The position numbers and the translations under genes were made by a program. Below, piece after piece: positions 1 through 8,412 of a stretch of DNA of 64,000 bases. Origin of the DNA: JAYRSJ01 sp041920215 (GTDB lineage: Bacteria; Pseudomonadota; Gammaproteobacteria; Burkholderiales; Burkholderiaceae_C); NCBI GenBank assembly GCA_041920215.1, contig JAYRSJ010000016.1, positions 1 through 64,000 on the forward strand, in the 5' to 3' direction. Numbering within the stretch: position 1 is the stretch's first letter; each line of letters starts with the position of its first letter. The notes below the pieces were generated by a model that was not told the DNA's origin, did not search any database, and was given only the letters and a program-made list of their open reading frames with translations.

Positions 1-127
1 CCATGGTGATCACTCCTCACACCCCCGCCCAGCTGTGGATATCTCGGGCAGGGTAGGTTGAACACCTGGGTCAAATTTCGGTCGGCAGAGCCCTCACGGG
101 TGGGTCAAATTTCAGTCGGCGCCAACA
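1..127 (-). mobile_element. IS21-family element, terminus and start of its first gene (partial)
   Basis: On the minus strand the segment begins with TGTTGGCGCCGACTGAAATT at base 127, which resembles the TG...CA ends of IS21-family elements. It carries two near-identical copies of a 20-bp unit, as IS21 ends usually do. An ATG at bases 4-2 on the minus strand is preceded by AGGAG at an 8-base spacing, so the first transposase gene (istA-like) would start here and leave the window at the left edge. Only the terminus is visible; the family assignment rests on my recognition of the end sequence. Confidence 0.55.
67..120. repeat. Two 20-bp direct repeats (IS21-type terminal repeats)
   Basis: TGGGTCAAATTTCGGTCGGC at 67-86 and TGGGTCAAATTTCAGTCGGC at 101-120 differ at one base and start 34 bp apart. 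Such repeats near element tips are typical transposase-binding sites of IS21-family elements. Confidence 0.75.
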
Positions 128-205
128 ATTGGGCAATTGATGACGAATCAAGGCTGCAGCGGCAAGGCGCACCCGACGTGGCAAGCGGACATTGGCGTCA
201 GACAC

Positions 206-776
206 TCAGTAGGCCGCCTTGTAGCCGGCGAAGTCATCGCAGACGAGGTGGCGGCCCTGCCAGCCGCCCTGGCCCGGCGTGCCGAGTAGCCCTAGGAAGT
301 CGCGAGCATGCTGGCCGCAGCGGCTGTCGGCGAAGTCTAAGCACGGTGCGTCTTGCCGTGGCCTGACTTGAGCATCGCCACCGGCGTCTCGTCCGCGTGC
401 TGTACAGGCTGGCGCAGTAGCTCAGCCGTCAGCGCATCCACCAGCGGCTGCAACTGCACACCGCATTCGCCCACCCACTGCGCCAGCGTAGAGCGTGCGA
501 TGGCGTGCCCGGCACGCTCGAAGATGGCCTCCTGACGGTACAGCGGCAGGTGATCGAGATATTTGGCGACGAGCACCTGGGCCAGCAGGCCACTGGTCGG
601 CAAGCCCTTGTCGATGCATGTGGTGCGACCGGCGCCTGCACGACGCGCTCGCAGCACTTGCACACCCACTTGTCGCAGATGTGGCGCTCCACCGTGAACA
701 CGCCGGGCTGGTAGTACGGCGGGAGGGGGCAGGTCAGGCGCGTGTCCGGCTTGGCGTCTGGCATGGTGCCCACCAA
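206..776 (-). pseudogene. IS66-family transposase (TnpC) remnant, frameshifted and internally deleted
   Basis: Three minus-strand pieces in different frames match the IS66 transposase layout. The first (about 776-620) has the zinc-finger-like segment CDKWVCKCCERVVQAPV. The second (about 620-337) has GLLAQVLVAKYLDHLPLYRQ and later HADETPVAMLKSGHGKTHRA. The third (about 335-206) has DFADSRCGQHARDFLG and CDDFAGYKAAY, ending at a stop at 208-206. One frameshift separates pieces one and two. A stop and an apparent internal deletion separate two and three, because the stretch that normally joins THRA to DFADS is missing. Both termini are also absent. It cannot make an active transposase and marks past insertion beside the polysaccharide locus. 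Confidence 0.8.
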
Positions 777-841
777 TCTCGCTTGGTGGACACCATCCTG
801 GCTGGCTCGACCTCAGCGTTCAAGATGGGTTCGCTGGACGC

Positions 842-2788
842 TTACAGACACTCTGCGGCAATCGCAGGTTCGGTGGTGTCAGCAAGGCCCCATTGCGCAT
901 CTGGCACGTACTCTGGCACCAACTGCTGTAGACAACGAATCATTGCCGGCACATCCGCCTCGCCACAGCAGTATCGACGGAGGGATTGAAGCAAGGGCTC
1001 CAACTCCGCGGGCTCCAAGAAGCGCTCGTGCGCGCAAAGGATTCGCGGATGTTCGCTGGGCACGACACCATCGCCGATCAGCAGCTCTTCATAGAGTTTC
1101 TCTCCGGGACGAAGGCCAACAAATTTGATCTCGATATCGCCTTCCGGGCAGGCGTCGGTCCGCTCCATCAAGCCGGAAAGCCGGATCAGCGAACGCGCCA
1201 AGTCAACAATACGAACCGGCTCGCCCATGTCGAGCACGAAGACCTCACCGCCCTTCGCCATCGCGCCGGCCTGAATGACCAGCTGGGCGGCCTCAGGAAT
1301 CAGCATGAAAAAACGGATGATGTCCTGATGAGTGATCGTGATCGGTCCGCCTTCGCGAATCTGGCGCTTGAACAAGGGCACGACCGAACCCGACGAGCCC
1401 AGCACATTGCCGAATCGCACCATTGCGAAGGTGGTGCGCCGATCCCGCTGGCGCGACGCCGCCTGAAAAACCAGCTCTGCAGCCCGCTTCGTCGCACCCA
1501 TGACATTGGTGGGGCGTACAGCTTTGTCGGTGGAAACCAGCACGCAGGTCTCCACACCAGCCTCTGCAGCCGCCTGAGCGACATGATGAGTCCCGAGAAC
1601 ATTGTTCTCTATGCCCTTTCGAACATTGGCCTCGACCAAGGGCACATGTTTGTATGCCGCTGCATGATAGACAGTGTGAATATTGTGGCCGCGCAACAAT
1701 TCGTCCAGCAACCGTCGATCCAAGACAGTACCGAGCACCGGCATCAACAGCGTCGCACGCCGCACTGCGCTTAGCTCCTGGTCTATGCTGTAGAGCGCGA
1801 ACTCCGAGTGATCCAGCAGAACCAGCTTGCTTGGGCCTTGCGACATGATTTGCCGGCACAGCTCGCTTCCTATCGAGCCCCCCGCACCAGTCACAAGCAC
1901 ATTCTTGCCAGTGATGTTGCGCGAAAACAGGCTCGCATCGGGCGGCACAGGCGCACGACCCAGCAGATCCGCAACATCGACTTCGCGGATGTCGGACACA
2001 TGTACCTGACCGCTGACCAGTTCGACCAGACCGGGCAGGGTCTTCACCGGCAGCCCAGCAACACCGGCACGACGCATGATTTGCTGGCGAACCTGCGGGC
2101 CAGCAGAAGGCACTGCCACCACCACCTGGTCAATGCCTAGCCTTTCAGCGTAACGAGCAAACTCTTCCGGTGAATACACCGTCAGACCCACGACTTGCTT
2201 GCCCTGTAGCATTCGGCTGTCATCGATAAAACAGGCTGCACGGTACTCGGGGCTGTAGCGCATGCTCTGCGCCAGCTGCGCACCCGCCGCCCCGGCGCCA
2301 TAGATCGCTGTGCGCTGATGTTGCAGGCCAGGGCGCTTCATCGCACCCCAAAGCATTGCACGTACGACAAAGCGAGAAATCAGAACATAAGCCAGGGCGA
2401 TGAACCAAAACATCAGGATGGATGATCGCGGCAGCATACCTACATCGGCCGCTTGCGCGAGGCCATAGACAAGCAGTACCACGACGGCCAGCGCAGAACT
2501 CGCCTGGACAATCACCCTGAGATCTAGGTATCGCAAGACCGAGCGGTAAAGGCCGGCATAGGCCAGAACAGGTAGCGCCAGCCACGCCAGCAACACCTGC
2601 GCGGTAGGTGCGGTGGTTAAGGCTTCCTGCAAGGAACCAAGACGCAATGTCACAGAAGCCAGCATGCAAAGGGGCAACAGCAGCGCATCACCAATCAGCA
2701 GCAAAACAAGCTTTGCCCAGGATGGCCACCCAACGAGTCGACGCAGTAGCGCGTGTCCAACCGATGTCACCGACGCCCCCACTTCCAT
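842..2788 (-). CDS. pglF: Membrane UDP-GlcNAc 4,6-dehydratase (WbpM/CapD/PglF family)
   Basis: This 648-residue protein probably makes UDP-4-keto-6-deoxy-GlcNAc, the first step toward bacillosamine-type and legionaminic-type sugars. About four membrane helices fill residues 10-130. A first Rossmann motif, GAGAAG, lies near 164, and the catalytic SDR domain starts with TGAGGSIG near 300. The active-site stretch STDKAVRPTNVMGATKRAAE near 419-438 has Met in place of the usual SDR Tyr before the Lys, as in WbpM-type enzymes. The ATG at 2788 is preferred over a GTG at 2809; it overlaps the upstream wzz-like gene by 22 bp. This is the last gene of the leftward polysaccharide locus. Its neighbours, a PglE-like and a PglD-like protein, support the substrate assignment. 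Base composition is less GC-rich than in the rest of the window. Confidence 0.9.
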   Translation of the reverse strand: MEVGASVTSVGHALLRRLVGWPSWAKLVLLLIGDALLLPLCMLASVTLRLGSLQEALTTAPTAQVLLAWLALPVLAYAGLYRSVLRYLDLRVIVQASSALAVVVLLVYGLAQAADVGMLPRSSILMFWFIALAYVLISRFVVRAMLWGAMKRPGLQHQRTAIYGAGAAGAQLAQSMRYSPEYRAACFIDDSRMLQGKQVVGLTVYSPEEFARYAERLGIDQVVVAVPSAGPQVRQQIMRRAGVAGLPVKTLPGLVELVSGQVHVSDIREVDVADLLGRAPVPPDASLFSRNITGKNVLVTGAGGSIGSELCRQIMSQGPSKLVLLDHSEFALYSIDQELSAVRRATLLMPVLGTVLDRRLLDELLRGHNIHTVYHAAAYKHVPLVEANVRKGIENNVLGTHHVAQAAAEAGVETCVLVSTDKAVRPTNVMGATKRAAELVFQAASRQRDRRTTFAMVRFGNVLGSSGSVVPLFKRQIREGGPITITHQDIIRFFMLIPEAAQLVIQAGAMAKGGEVFVLDMGEPVRIVDLARSLIRLSGLMERTDACPEGDIEIKFVGLRPGEKLYEELLIGDGVVPSEHPRILCAHERFLEPAELEPLLQSLRRYCCGEADVPAMIRCLQQLVPEYVPDAQWGLADTTEPAIAAECL

Positions 2789-4011
2789 GCTTGCAAGGCC
2801 TGACCCCACTGGGCAGCGCGCTCAGGCTGCTCAATGCTCAGCTTCTCACGGTAACGTCTCAACAGCACCAGCAGCATCGCGGCCGTCAGTCCCATCGCAG
2901 CCGCCGCCAGGACCAGAGCAGCGCGCTTGGGTTTCGATTTGTGTTCGGGTCGAATGGCGACATCCACTTGCTGCAGGGACGGGCTCTCCTTCGCCTCATC
3001 GAGCTTTGCCATTTCATATTGGCGGATCAGTCCCTCCATCAGCGCTTCCTGCAACTTCAGCTCGCGCCGCGCTCGCACAAAGTCAATCGCCGCCGCTGGC
3101 AGTTTGGCCAGGCTGGCGCTGTCAGTTTCGCCCTTCCCGCCGCTACCGGAGAAGGATTCGCTGCGCACCAACTCAGACCGTAACGCCTCCAGTTCGGAGG
3201 CCAGTTTCAGCACAGCCGGATTTTGAGCTGTAGTGTCTACACGCAACACCCTCATGCGCACTTCACGCTCGGCAATCATCTGGCGCAGCTGAGCAACGCC
3301 ACCCACAGCGACCTCTGCCTGCTTCTCCAATGCGACAACACCAGATTTTTCCTGCACCGCACGCATGGCCGTCTCAGCCTGAATCAGCGCCTCCTTAGTC
3401 TCCTTGAGTTGCTTCTCGTAAAAGACCCTTCGTTGTTGCGCTTCCCCAATGGCAAGACGCCCCATCACCTTGCTGACTTCATCAGCGTGAGCGTTAGCCA
3501 GTTCGGCAGCAAAGGCAGGATCCTTGTCATCCACATCGACTGTGATCAGTCCGGACTTCTTGTCGGCACCGATACGGACGATGCCTGACATCGCCCGTCG
3601 GAGTGCTTCGTGATTGGCGGCGCCATAACGCTCGCGTAGTTTGAAGCGGCCATCCAGGCCACGTAAGACACTATCACTGCCGAGCAGCGCAACATACATC
3701 TCGTCTGGCGTCTTCGCTGACATGCCCCCTAGACCGCCCAGCGAGCCCAAGGCGGCCAAGGCGGCGGCTGACCCACTCTGCTGCTGAGTGTTGGCAGGAG
3801 GCAAAAAGCTGGTGCTGGCCGTGAAAGTAACGGGCAACGCGAAGCTCAGCAAAGCAGCTGCGATGCCACAGCCAACGGTGCTGAGCAAGACGAATCGCTT
3901 GGATTCGCCAATCCAGGTAAGCGCCTCAGGCAGCGAGACAAAGGAGGTCTCCTCCAGTTCAAATTCGTCGAGAGCTTGCGAACTGTGAGTATGCGATGAA
4001 GGTAGGTTCAT
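2767..4011 (-). CDS. Wzz-type chain-length determinant / polysaccharide co-polymerase
   Basis: This 414-residue inner-membrane protein has the two-helix layout of polysaccharide co-polymerases. A short cytoplasmic N-terminus is followed by a helix at about 40-62 (FVLLSTVGCGIAAALLSFAL). A long periplasmic part follows, rich in Lys/Glu/Gln and probably coiled coil at about 165-350. A second helix lies at about 366-388 (LVLAAAAMGLTAAMLLVLL), then a short basic tail. It lacks the C-terminal tyrosine-kinase domain of Wzc proteins, so it resembles O-antigen Wzz or kinase-less PCPs. Such proteins set the length of the polymer made by Wzy. The start at 4011 is an ATG; 77 bp separate it from the preceding aminotransferase stop. 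It overlaps the dehydratase gene downstream. Confidence 0.85.
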   Translation of the reverse strand: MNLPSSHTHSSQALDEFELEETSFVSLPEALTWIGESKRFVLLSTVGCGIAAALLSFALPVTFTASTSFLPPANTQQQSGSAAALAALGSLGGLGGMSAKTPDEMYVALLGSDSVLRGLDGRFKLRERYGAANHEALRRAMSGIVRIGADKKSGLITVDVDDKDPAFAAELANAHADEVSKVMGRLAIGEAQQRRVFYEKQLKETKEALIQAETAMRAVQEKSGVVALEKQAEVAVGGVAQLRQMIAEREVRMRVLRVDTTAQNPAVLKLASELEALRSELVRSESFSGSGGKGETDSASLAKLPAAAIDFVRARRELKLQEALMEGLIRQYEMAKLDEAKESPSLQQVDVAIRPEHKSKPKRAALVLAAAAMGLTAAMLLVLLRRYREKLSIEQPERAAQWGQALQAWKWGRR

Positions 4012-4088
4012 GAGTGAGGACTGCTGCAGAAACGGGCAGCTGGCGGAACTGGGACGGATTGGGCCGCCGACGAAACTCGGACCGAGCC

Positions 4089-5576
4089 TCAGCGACGATT
4101 GAAGAGCTGCCGGATGACCTCGATTACACGATCCTGCTGAAGCGGACTCATATTGGAGCCTGACGGCAAGCAGAAGCCGGTCTCGAACAAATCTTGCGAC
4201 ACCGACTGATCTCCGTGGGCGTAGTAAGGAGCTTGGGCAAACACCGGCTGCAATTGCATGGGCTTCCAGACCGGTCGCGCCTCTATGCGTTCGCTGGCCA
4301 GACGTCCCATCAAGTCACCGCTGGTGACATGTGAGTGCCGCGCACGAACCACACCGGCCGTTAGCCAGCGATTCGAGACACTCCAATCAGGCTCGCCCAT
4401 CCACGCAATGGCATCGATGTCGGCTAGGCCTTCCCGATAGCGTTCGAAGACCTTGCGCCGTGCTGCCACTCGATCGCTTAACACCCTCAACTGCCCACGT
4501 CCGACACCAGCCAGAATATTGCTCATCCGGTAGTTGTAGCCAACGGTCGTATGTTCATAGTGCGCTGCAGGTTCGCGCGCTTGAGTCGCCAGGAAGCGGG
4601 CGCGCTTCACGAGATCCTCGTCGTCCGAAATCAACATTCCGCCGCCTGAGGTCGTGATGATTTTGTTGCCGTTGAAGGAGTAGATGCCGATACGACCCAT
4701 CGTGCCGCTCGCGCGGCCCTTGTACGTCGCTCCCAGCGATTCAGCAGCATCTTCGATCATCGGAACGCCATAGGCGTTACACACAGCCAGCACAGGGTCG
4801 ATATCGGCGCTCTGGCCGTACAGGCTCACCACAATCACCGCCTTGGGCAGGCGGCCGGAGCGCTTTGCCTCGGCAAATGCTCGCTCCAGCGCAAGCGGCG
4901 ACATATTCCAACTCTGCGGCTCTGAGTCGATAAAAACGGGCTCTGCCCCCTGATACACAATGGGGTTTGCAGTAGCAACAAATGTCAGCGCAGAGCAGAA
5001 GACGCGATCACCCGAGCCAACGTTCAGCAGACGCAGCGCCAAATGAATAGCTGCCGTTCCTGAACTGACCGCGGCAGCATGTTTGATCCCCACCCAGTCA
5101 GCCAACTCGCGCTCGAACGCGTCAACGTTCGGGCCAAGCGGTGCTATCCAATTGGTGCGAAAGGCTTCGTCAACGAACTCGCGCTCGAATTCGCCAAGAT
5201 GCGGTGTAGACAGCAAAATCTGCTCGTCGATGGCCTTGCGTTCCAGCAGATCTTCGACCTGCCCTCGCGCGGTTAGCACCGGCACGTGATCGATCGAATG
5301 CCTGACCATCAAGCTCAAGGCCTCCTGTCGTGTGTAGCAGCCCTGGTGCAATACCACTGAGTCGATGATCGGCAAAGCGGCAAGACTGTCATCCAGGCCT
5401 ACACCAGCCAGCAATAGCCGGCGCAGATCACCATCGGTGACGGTGCGCTCGAATCGGCCGTCTGCCGCTTCCAGCAGCAGCAGACCACGGGCAGAGCCGT
5501 CTAGACGCCGCAACGCTTCCCGCAGCGTGCAAGCGCGACCGATCTTGATGTCATTCAACCAACTATTTTTATTCAT
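4089..5576 (-). CDS. CBS-pair / DegT-family aminotransferase fusion (PglE/LegC-like)
   Basis: This 495-residue protein joins two modules. Residues 1-120 look like a CBS-domain pair: TVTDGDLRRLLL near 45-56 and HSIDHVPVLTARGQ near 93-106. Residues 122-495 form a DegT/DnrJ/EryC1 PLP-dependent sugar aminotransferase with NWIAPLGPNV, as in PglE proteins, SSGTAAIHLA for phosphate binding, IEDAAESLGA, and the PLP lysine about residue 305 in SFNGNKIITTSGGG. The expected reaction is glutamate-dependent amination at C4 of UDP-4-keto-6-deoxy-GlcNAc. Ordinary family members are about 370-390 residues, so the CBS module is an addition that may sense a nucleotide. The ATG at 5576 follows GGGGATAGG; a longer frame upstream overlaps the preceding gene and lacks family similarity. 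Confidence 0.88.
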   Translation of the reverse strand: MNKNSWLNDIKIGRACTLREALRRLDGSARGLLLLEAADGRFERTVTDGDLRRLLLAGVGLDDSLAALPIIDSVVLHQGCYTRQEALSLMVRHSIDHVPVLTARGQVEDLLERKAIDEQILLSTPHLGEFEREFVDEAFRTNWIAPLGPNVDAFERELADWVGIKHAAAVSSGTAAIHLALRLLNVGSGDRVFCSALTFVATANPIVYQGAEPVFIDSEPQSWNMSPLALERAFAEAKRSGRLPKAVIVVSLYGQSADIDPVLAVCNAYGVPMIEDAAESLGATYKGRASGTMGRIGIYSFNGNKIITTSGGGMLISDDEDLVKRARFLATQAREPAAHYEHTTVGYNYRMSNILAGVGRGQLRVLSDRVAARRKVFERYREGLADIDAIAWMGEPDWSVSNRWLTAGVVRARHSHVTSGDLMGRLASERIEARPVWKPMQLQPVFAQAPYYAHGDQSVSQDLFETGFCLPSGSNMSPLQQDRVIEVIRQLFNRR

Positions 5577-5604
5577 CCTATCCCCTGCTGCTTCAAGGTT
5601 CGCA

Positions 5605-6249
5605 TCAACGCACGCGGGCAGGAACACCCACAACGCAGGAACCTGCGCTTACATCGCGATGCACCACAGCGCCTGCGCCGACAACGGCACCATCCCCCAC
5701 TCGGACACCAGGCAAAATTCTCGAACCGGCACCTACGAGGACGCCGCGTCCGATTCGTGCGGATCCAGCCAGGCTGGCCAGCGGCGCGATATGCGAGAAG
5801 TCGCCAACCCAGCAATCGTGGTCAACGACCGCCCCATGGTTGACGATCACACCGGCCCCGATTGTGACCGCCGGCGCCACTACTGCCGACGCGGCAATCA
5901 GACAGCCCAGGCCAATGTGGCTATGAACTGACACGACGGCACGCGGATGCAGCACCGTCATGGCGCGATCCAAGCCCAATTGTTCACTCATGCGCGCCCG
6001 CACGGCGTTACTACCGATCGCCACGTGGTAGCGGTCACCAGCCCGCAACACGTCGGCGGCGCGGCCCAGCACTGGTAGACCTAGCAACTCACGGCCAAAC
6101 AAGCTGTTCTCATCGTCGGCAAAACACAGTCGCAGTGGTTCAATGCCGGCGACCAGCAGCGCATCAGCGACAACCTTACCGTGCCCACTCGCACCGATTA
6201 GCACAATGCGGCCGTTGCTGGCAGCGAGGATGGTTGAGTCAGTAAGCAT
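5605..6249 (-). CDS. pglD: Sugar N-acetyltransferase, left-handed beta-helix (PglD/NeuD/LegH-like)
   Basis: This 214-residue protein has the PglD two-domain plan. An N-terminal Rossmann-like UDP-sugar-binding domain contains IVLIGASGHGKVVADALL. From about residue 100 a C-terminal hexapeptide-repeat beta-helix binds acetyl-CoA: GLGCLIAASAVVAPAV, NHGAVVDHDCWVGDFSHIAP with the likely catalytic His, then GSRILPGVRVGDGAVVGAGA. It ends in VVGVPAR, typical of the family. It would acetylate the new 4-amino group made by the neighbouring aminotransferase to give UDP-N,N'-diacetylbacillosamine. The ATG at 6249 overlaps the 2-epimerase stop by 11 bp, suggesting translational coupling; the upstream in-frame extension is not family-like. 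Confidence 0.88.
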   Translation of the reverse strand: MLTDSTILAASNGRIVLIGASGHGKVVADALLVAGIEPLRLCFADDENSLFGRELLGLPVLGRAADVLRAGDRYHVAIGSNAVRARMSEQLGLDRAMTVLHPRAVVSVHSHIGLGCLIAASAVVAPAVTIGAGVIVNHGAVVDHDCWVGDFSHIAPLASLAGSARIGRGVLVGAGSRILPGVRVGDGAVVGAGAVVHRDVSAGSCVVGVPARVR

Positions 6250-7378
6250 TGCACTTCGACATAAGTCTGGGCGACAACTCGCACCTGGCCAGCAAGTCGA
6301 CGATGCGTTCGCCGGCGTGCCCGTCTCCATAGCAGTTCTCAGGCAAGGGCCTCGGTTGAGCAAGCAGTCGGTTAAGCGCGTCAACTAGAAACTGGCGATC
6401 GATCGGAAGGTCCAGCACATTGCTGTTGCGCTCACGGCGGTTCTGCCGGCTGCCCAGATTGATCACCGGTGTGCCAAAGCTGCCCGCTTCGATGATGCCG
6501 CTGCTTGAGTTGCCCACCATGACGTCCACGGCTGCCATCCAGGCCACAAAAGAGGAGCGCGGCAAATGCGTCTTGACGATCAGGCGCCCGACCCGCTGGC
6601 GCGCCAGCAACGCAGCACGCACGGCGGCGCTGCCGGCATCGGAGTTGGGCATCAGGGCCAGCACCTGAAAGTCCGCAGCGTCCAGCGCCGCAAGAATGGC
6701 GTCCGTCTGCTCGCCGGCAACGTCGGCCTCCTGCAGTACTGGGTGATAGACCAGCAAGGCCAGGCGCCCTTGCGGGTTAAGCCCCACCTCTGCGCACAAG
6801 GCCTGTCTCGGAGCAAGTGCCATGCCGGTCAATCCATCCAGACCCGGCGCGCCAACGACGCTCACTTGCTGCCCGAGCTCGCCCATGCGAATCAGCCGGT
6901 CCCGCGCCTCTTCGGTCGCGACCAGATGCAGATGGGCGAGCTTGGAGATCGCATGTCGCACAGACTCATCGACCGTACCCGAACGCTCACCGCCATGCAG
7001 ATGTGCGACCGGTATGCCCATATGAGCCCCCGCCAGTGCGCCCGCCAGCATCTCACCACGATCGCCCAGCACCAACAGCAGGTCAGGTCGCTGTGATTCC
7101 AGCGCATCAACAAAGCCCTGCAGCATCAGGCCGATATTGCGAGCCATCTGTGCACCGTCGGCGGCACTCATGTCGCAATAGACCCGCCCCTGGATATCGA
7201 AGCCCTCCGCCTCGATCTCTCGCACCGTGAGGCCGAACTCCGGCGCCAGATGCATGCCCGTCACCAGCACACTCAGCTGGAATCGCGGGTCGGCATGGAT
7301 CAAACGCAGGGTCGAGATCATCAGGCCGAAGTCGGCCCGGGTACCCGTCAGGTAGCAAAGGCGACGTACCACGCTCAC
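6239..7378 (-). CDS. legG: Hydrolysing UDP-sugar 2-epimerase (NeuC/LegG family)
   Basis: This 379-residue protein matches the NeuC/LegG family, which removes UDP and inverts C2. With UDP-diacetylbacillosamine as substrate this gives 2,4-diacetamido-2,4,6-trideoxymannose, the precursor of legionaminic acid. Signatures are LTGTRADFG at the N-terminus, VLGDRGEMLAGALA, HLHGGERSGTVDESVRHAIS and, in the nucleotide-binding half, GNSSSGIIEAGSFGTPVINL. The start is a GTG at 7378 whose GTGA overlaps the TGA of the synthase gene; the product then begins VSVVRRLCYLTGTRADFG at the expected place. NeuC (UDP-GlcNAc) and LegG (UDP-diNAcBac) cannot be told apart by motif alone; the dehydratase, aminotransferase and acetyltransferase nearby favour LegG. 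Confidence 0.9.
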   Translation of the reverse strand: MSVVRRLCYLTGTRADFGLMISTLRLIHADPRFQLSVLVTGMHLAPEFGLTVREIEAEGFDIQGRVYCDMSAADGAQMARNIGLMLQGFVDALESQRPDLLLVLGDRGEMLAGALAGAHMGIPVAHLHGGERSGTVDESVRHAISKLAHLHLVATEEARDRLIRMGELGQQVSVVGAPGLDGLTGMALAPRQALCAEVGLNPQGRLALLVYHPVLQEADVAGEQTDAILAALDAADFQVLALMPNSDAGSAAVRAALLARQRVGRLIVKTHLPRSSFVAWMAAVDVMVGNSSSGIIEAGSFGTPVINLGSRQNRRERNSNVLDLPIDRQFLVDALNRLLAQPRPLPENCYGDGHAGERIVDLLARCELSPRLMSKCNAY

Positions 7379-8412
7379 CGCCTCTCCAGATCGGCCCAGG
7401 TCAAGGTGCTGCCAGCCGCCATCGCGCGCACCAGCGAGCGGCCGAGCACAGCATCCAGCTCGGCCGGCGCAATGCCGGTACCGGGCCGTAGCAGGCAAAG
7501 ATCTCGTGCTTCAAGAGGCCGCCCCGCCACCAGATCCCGCGAAAGACACACGCTGCGACGGACCAGTGCACGCACCGGCAACTCCGAAGCCACGGGCGCC
7601 TTGACCGGCGAACCCAGAGCCTGCTCCGCGGCTCGCACCTGGCCGACCAGTTGCGCCAGCTCCATCGGATCCAGCGAGGCCGGATGGTCGGGTCCAGGCA
7701 GAGCCTTGTCCAGAGTGAAGTGCTTCTCGATGACCGTCGCACCCAGTGCCACTGCAGCCGTGGAGACGGCCAGGCCCAAGGTATGGTCCGAGTAGCCCAC
7801 TGGCAGGCCCGTCGCTTGCGCCATGGTCTGCATGGCGCGCAGGTTCGCATCAGAGGGACTGGCCGGATAGTTGGACGTGCAGTGCAGCAGCGTCAGCATC
7901 TCGCCCAGCGGCTGCATCAGGCCCAGGCGTGCACGCTCCTGCGCGATGACGGCCACAGCCTGCTCTACCTCCTCCAGCGTCGCCATACCCGAGGACACGA
8001 TCAGCGGCACATTCTTCGCAGCAAGAAAGCGCAGAAAGGGCCAGTTGGTGATCTCGCCCGAGGGCACCTTGATGCGGCGCATACCCAGGGACAGCAGGAA
8101 ATCCGCCGCCTCCTCATCGAACGGTGTGGACATGAACTCAATGCCTAGCACCTCGCAGCGCTGCATCAGTCTTTCATGCAGCTGGGGCGACATCTCCAGC
8201 TGTTTGAGCATGCTGTGTTGGTCACCGTCTCCGGTGGCAGCCTTCTGGTAGGCTGCCTTCTCAGCGCCCCTGCGCACCAGCTTGTCGGCGGTGAAGGTCT
8301 GGAACTTGACGGCATCCGCGCCGCAGCGCGCCGCCGTGTCAACCAGTTGCAGGGCCAACTCTTCGGAGCCGTTGTGGTTCACGCCGGCTTCGGCGATGAC
8401 AAAGGTCTTCAT
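7375..8412 (-). CDS. legI: N-acetylneuraminate/legionaminate synthase (NeuB/LegI)
   Basis: This 345-residue synthase condenses a six-carbon N-acetylated sugar with phosphoenolpyruvate to form a nine-carbon nonulosonic acid. A TIM-barrel domain opens with VIAEAGVNHNGSEELA and includes GADAVKFQTF, FMSTPFDEEAADFL, KVPSGEITNWPFL and VSSGMATLEEV. HFTLDKALPGPDHPASLDP carries conserved active-site residues. A C-terminal SAF (antifreeze-like) domain starts near residue 285 (RRSVCLSRDLVAGRPLEARD). The ATG at 8412 overlaps the stop of the CMP-transferase gene as ATGA, and its own stop overlaps the 2-epimerase GTG, so the three are tightly coupled. Legionaminate rather than sialate is inferred from the pathway genes around it. 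Confidence 0.93.
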   Translation of the reverse strand: MKTFVIAEAGVNHNGSEELALQLVDTAARCGADAVKFQTFTADKLVRRGAEKAAYQKAATGDGDQHSMLKQLEMSPQLHERLMQRCEVLGIEFMSTPFDEEAADFLLSLGMRRIKVPSGEITNWPFLRFLAAKNVPLIVSSGMATLEEVEQAVAVIAQERARLGLMQPLGEMLTLLHCTSNYPASPSDANLRAMQTMAQATGLPVGYSDHTLGLAVSTAAVALGATVIEKHFTLDKALPGPDHPASLDPMELAQLVGQVRAAEQALGSPVKAPVASELPVRALVRRSVCLSRDLVAGRPLEARDLCLLRPGTGIAPAELDAVLGRSLVRAMAAGSTLTWADLERR

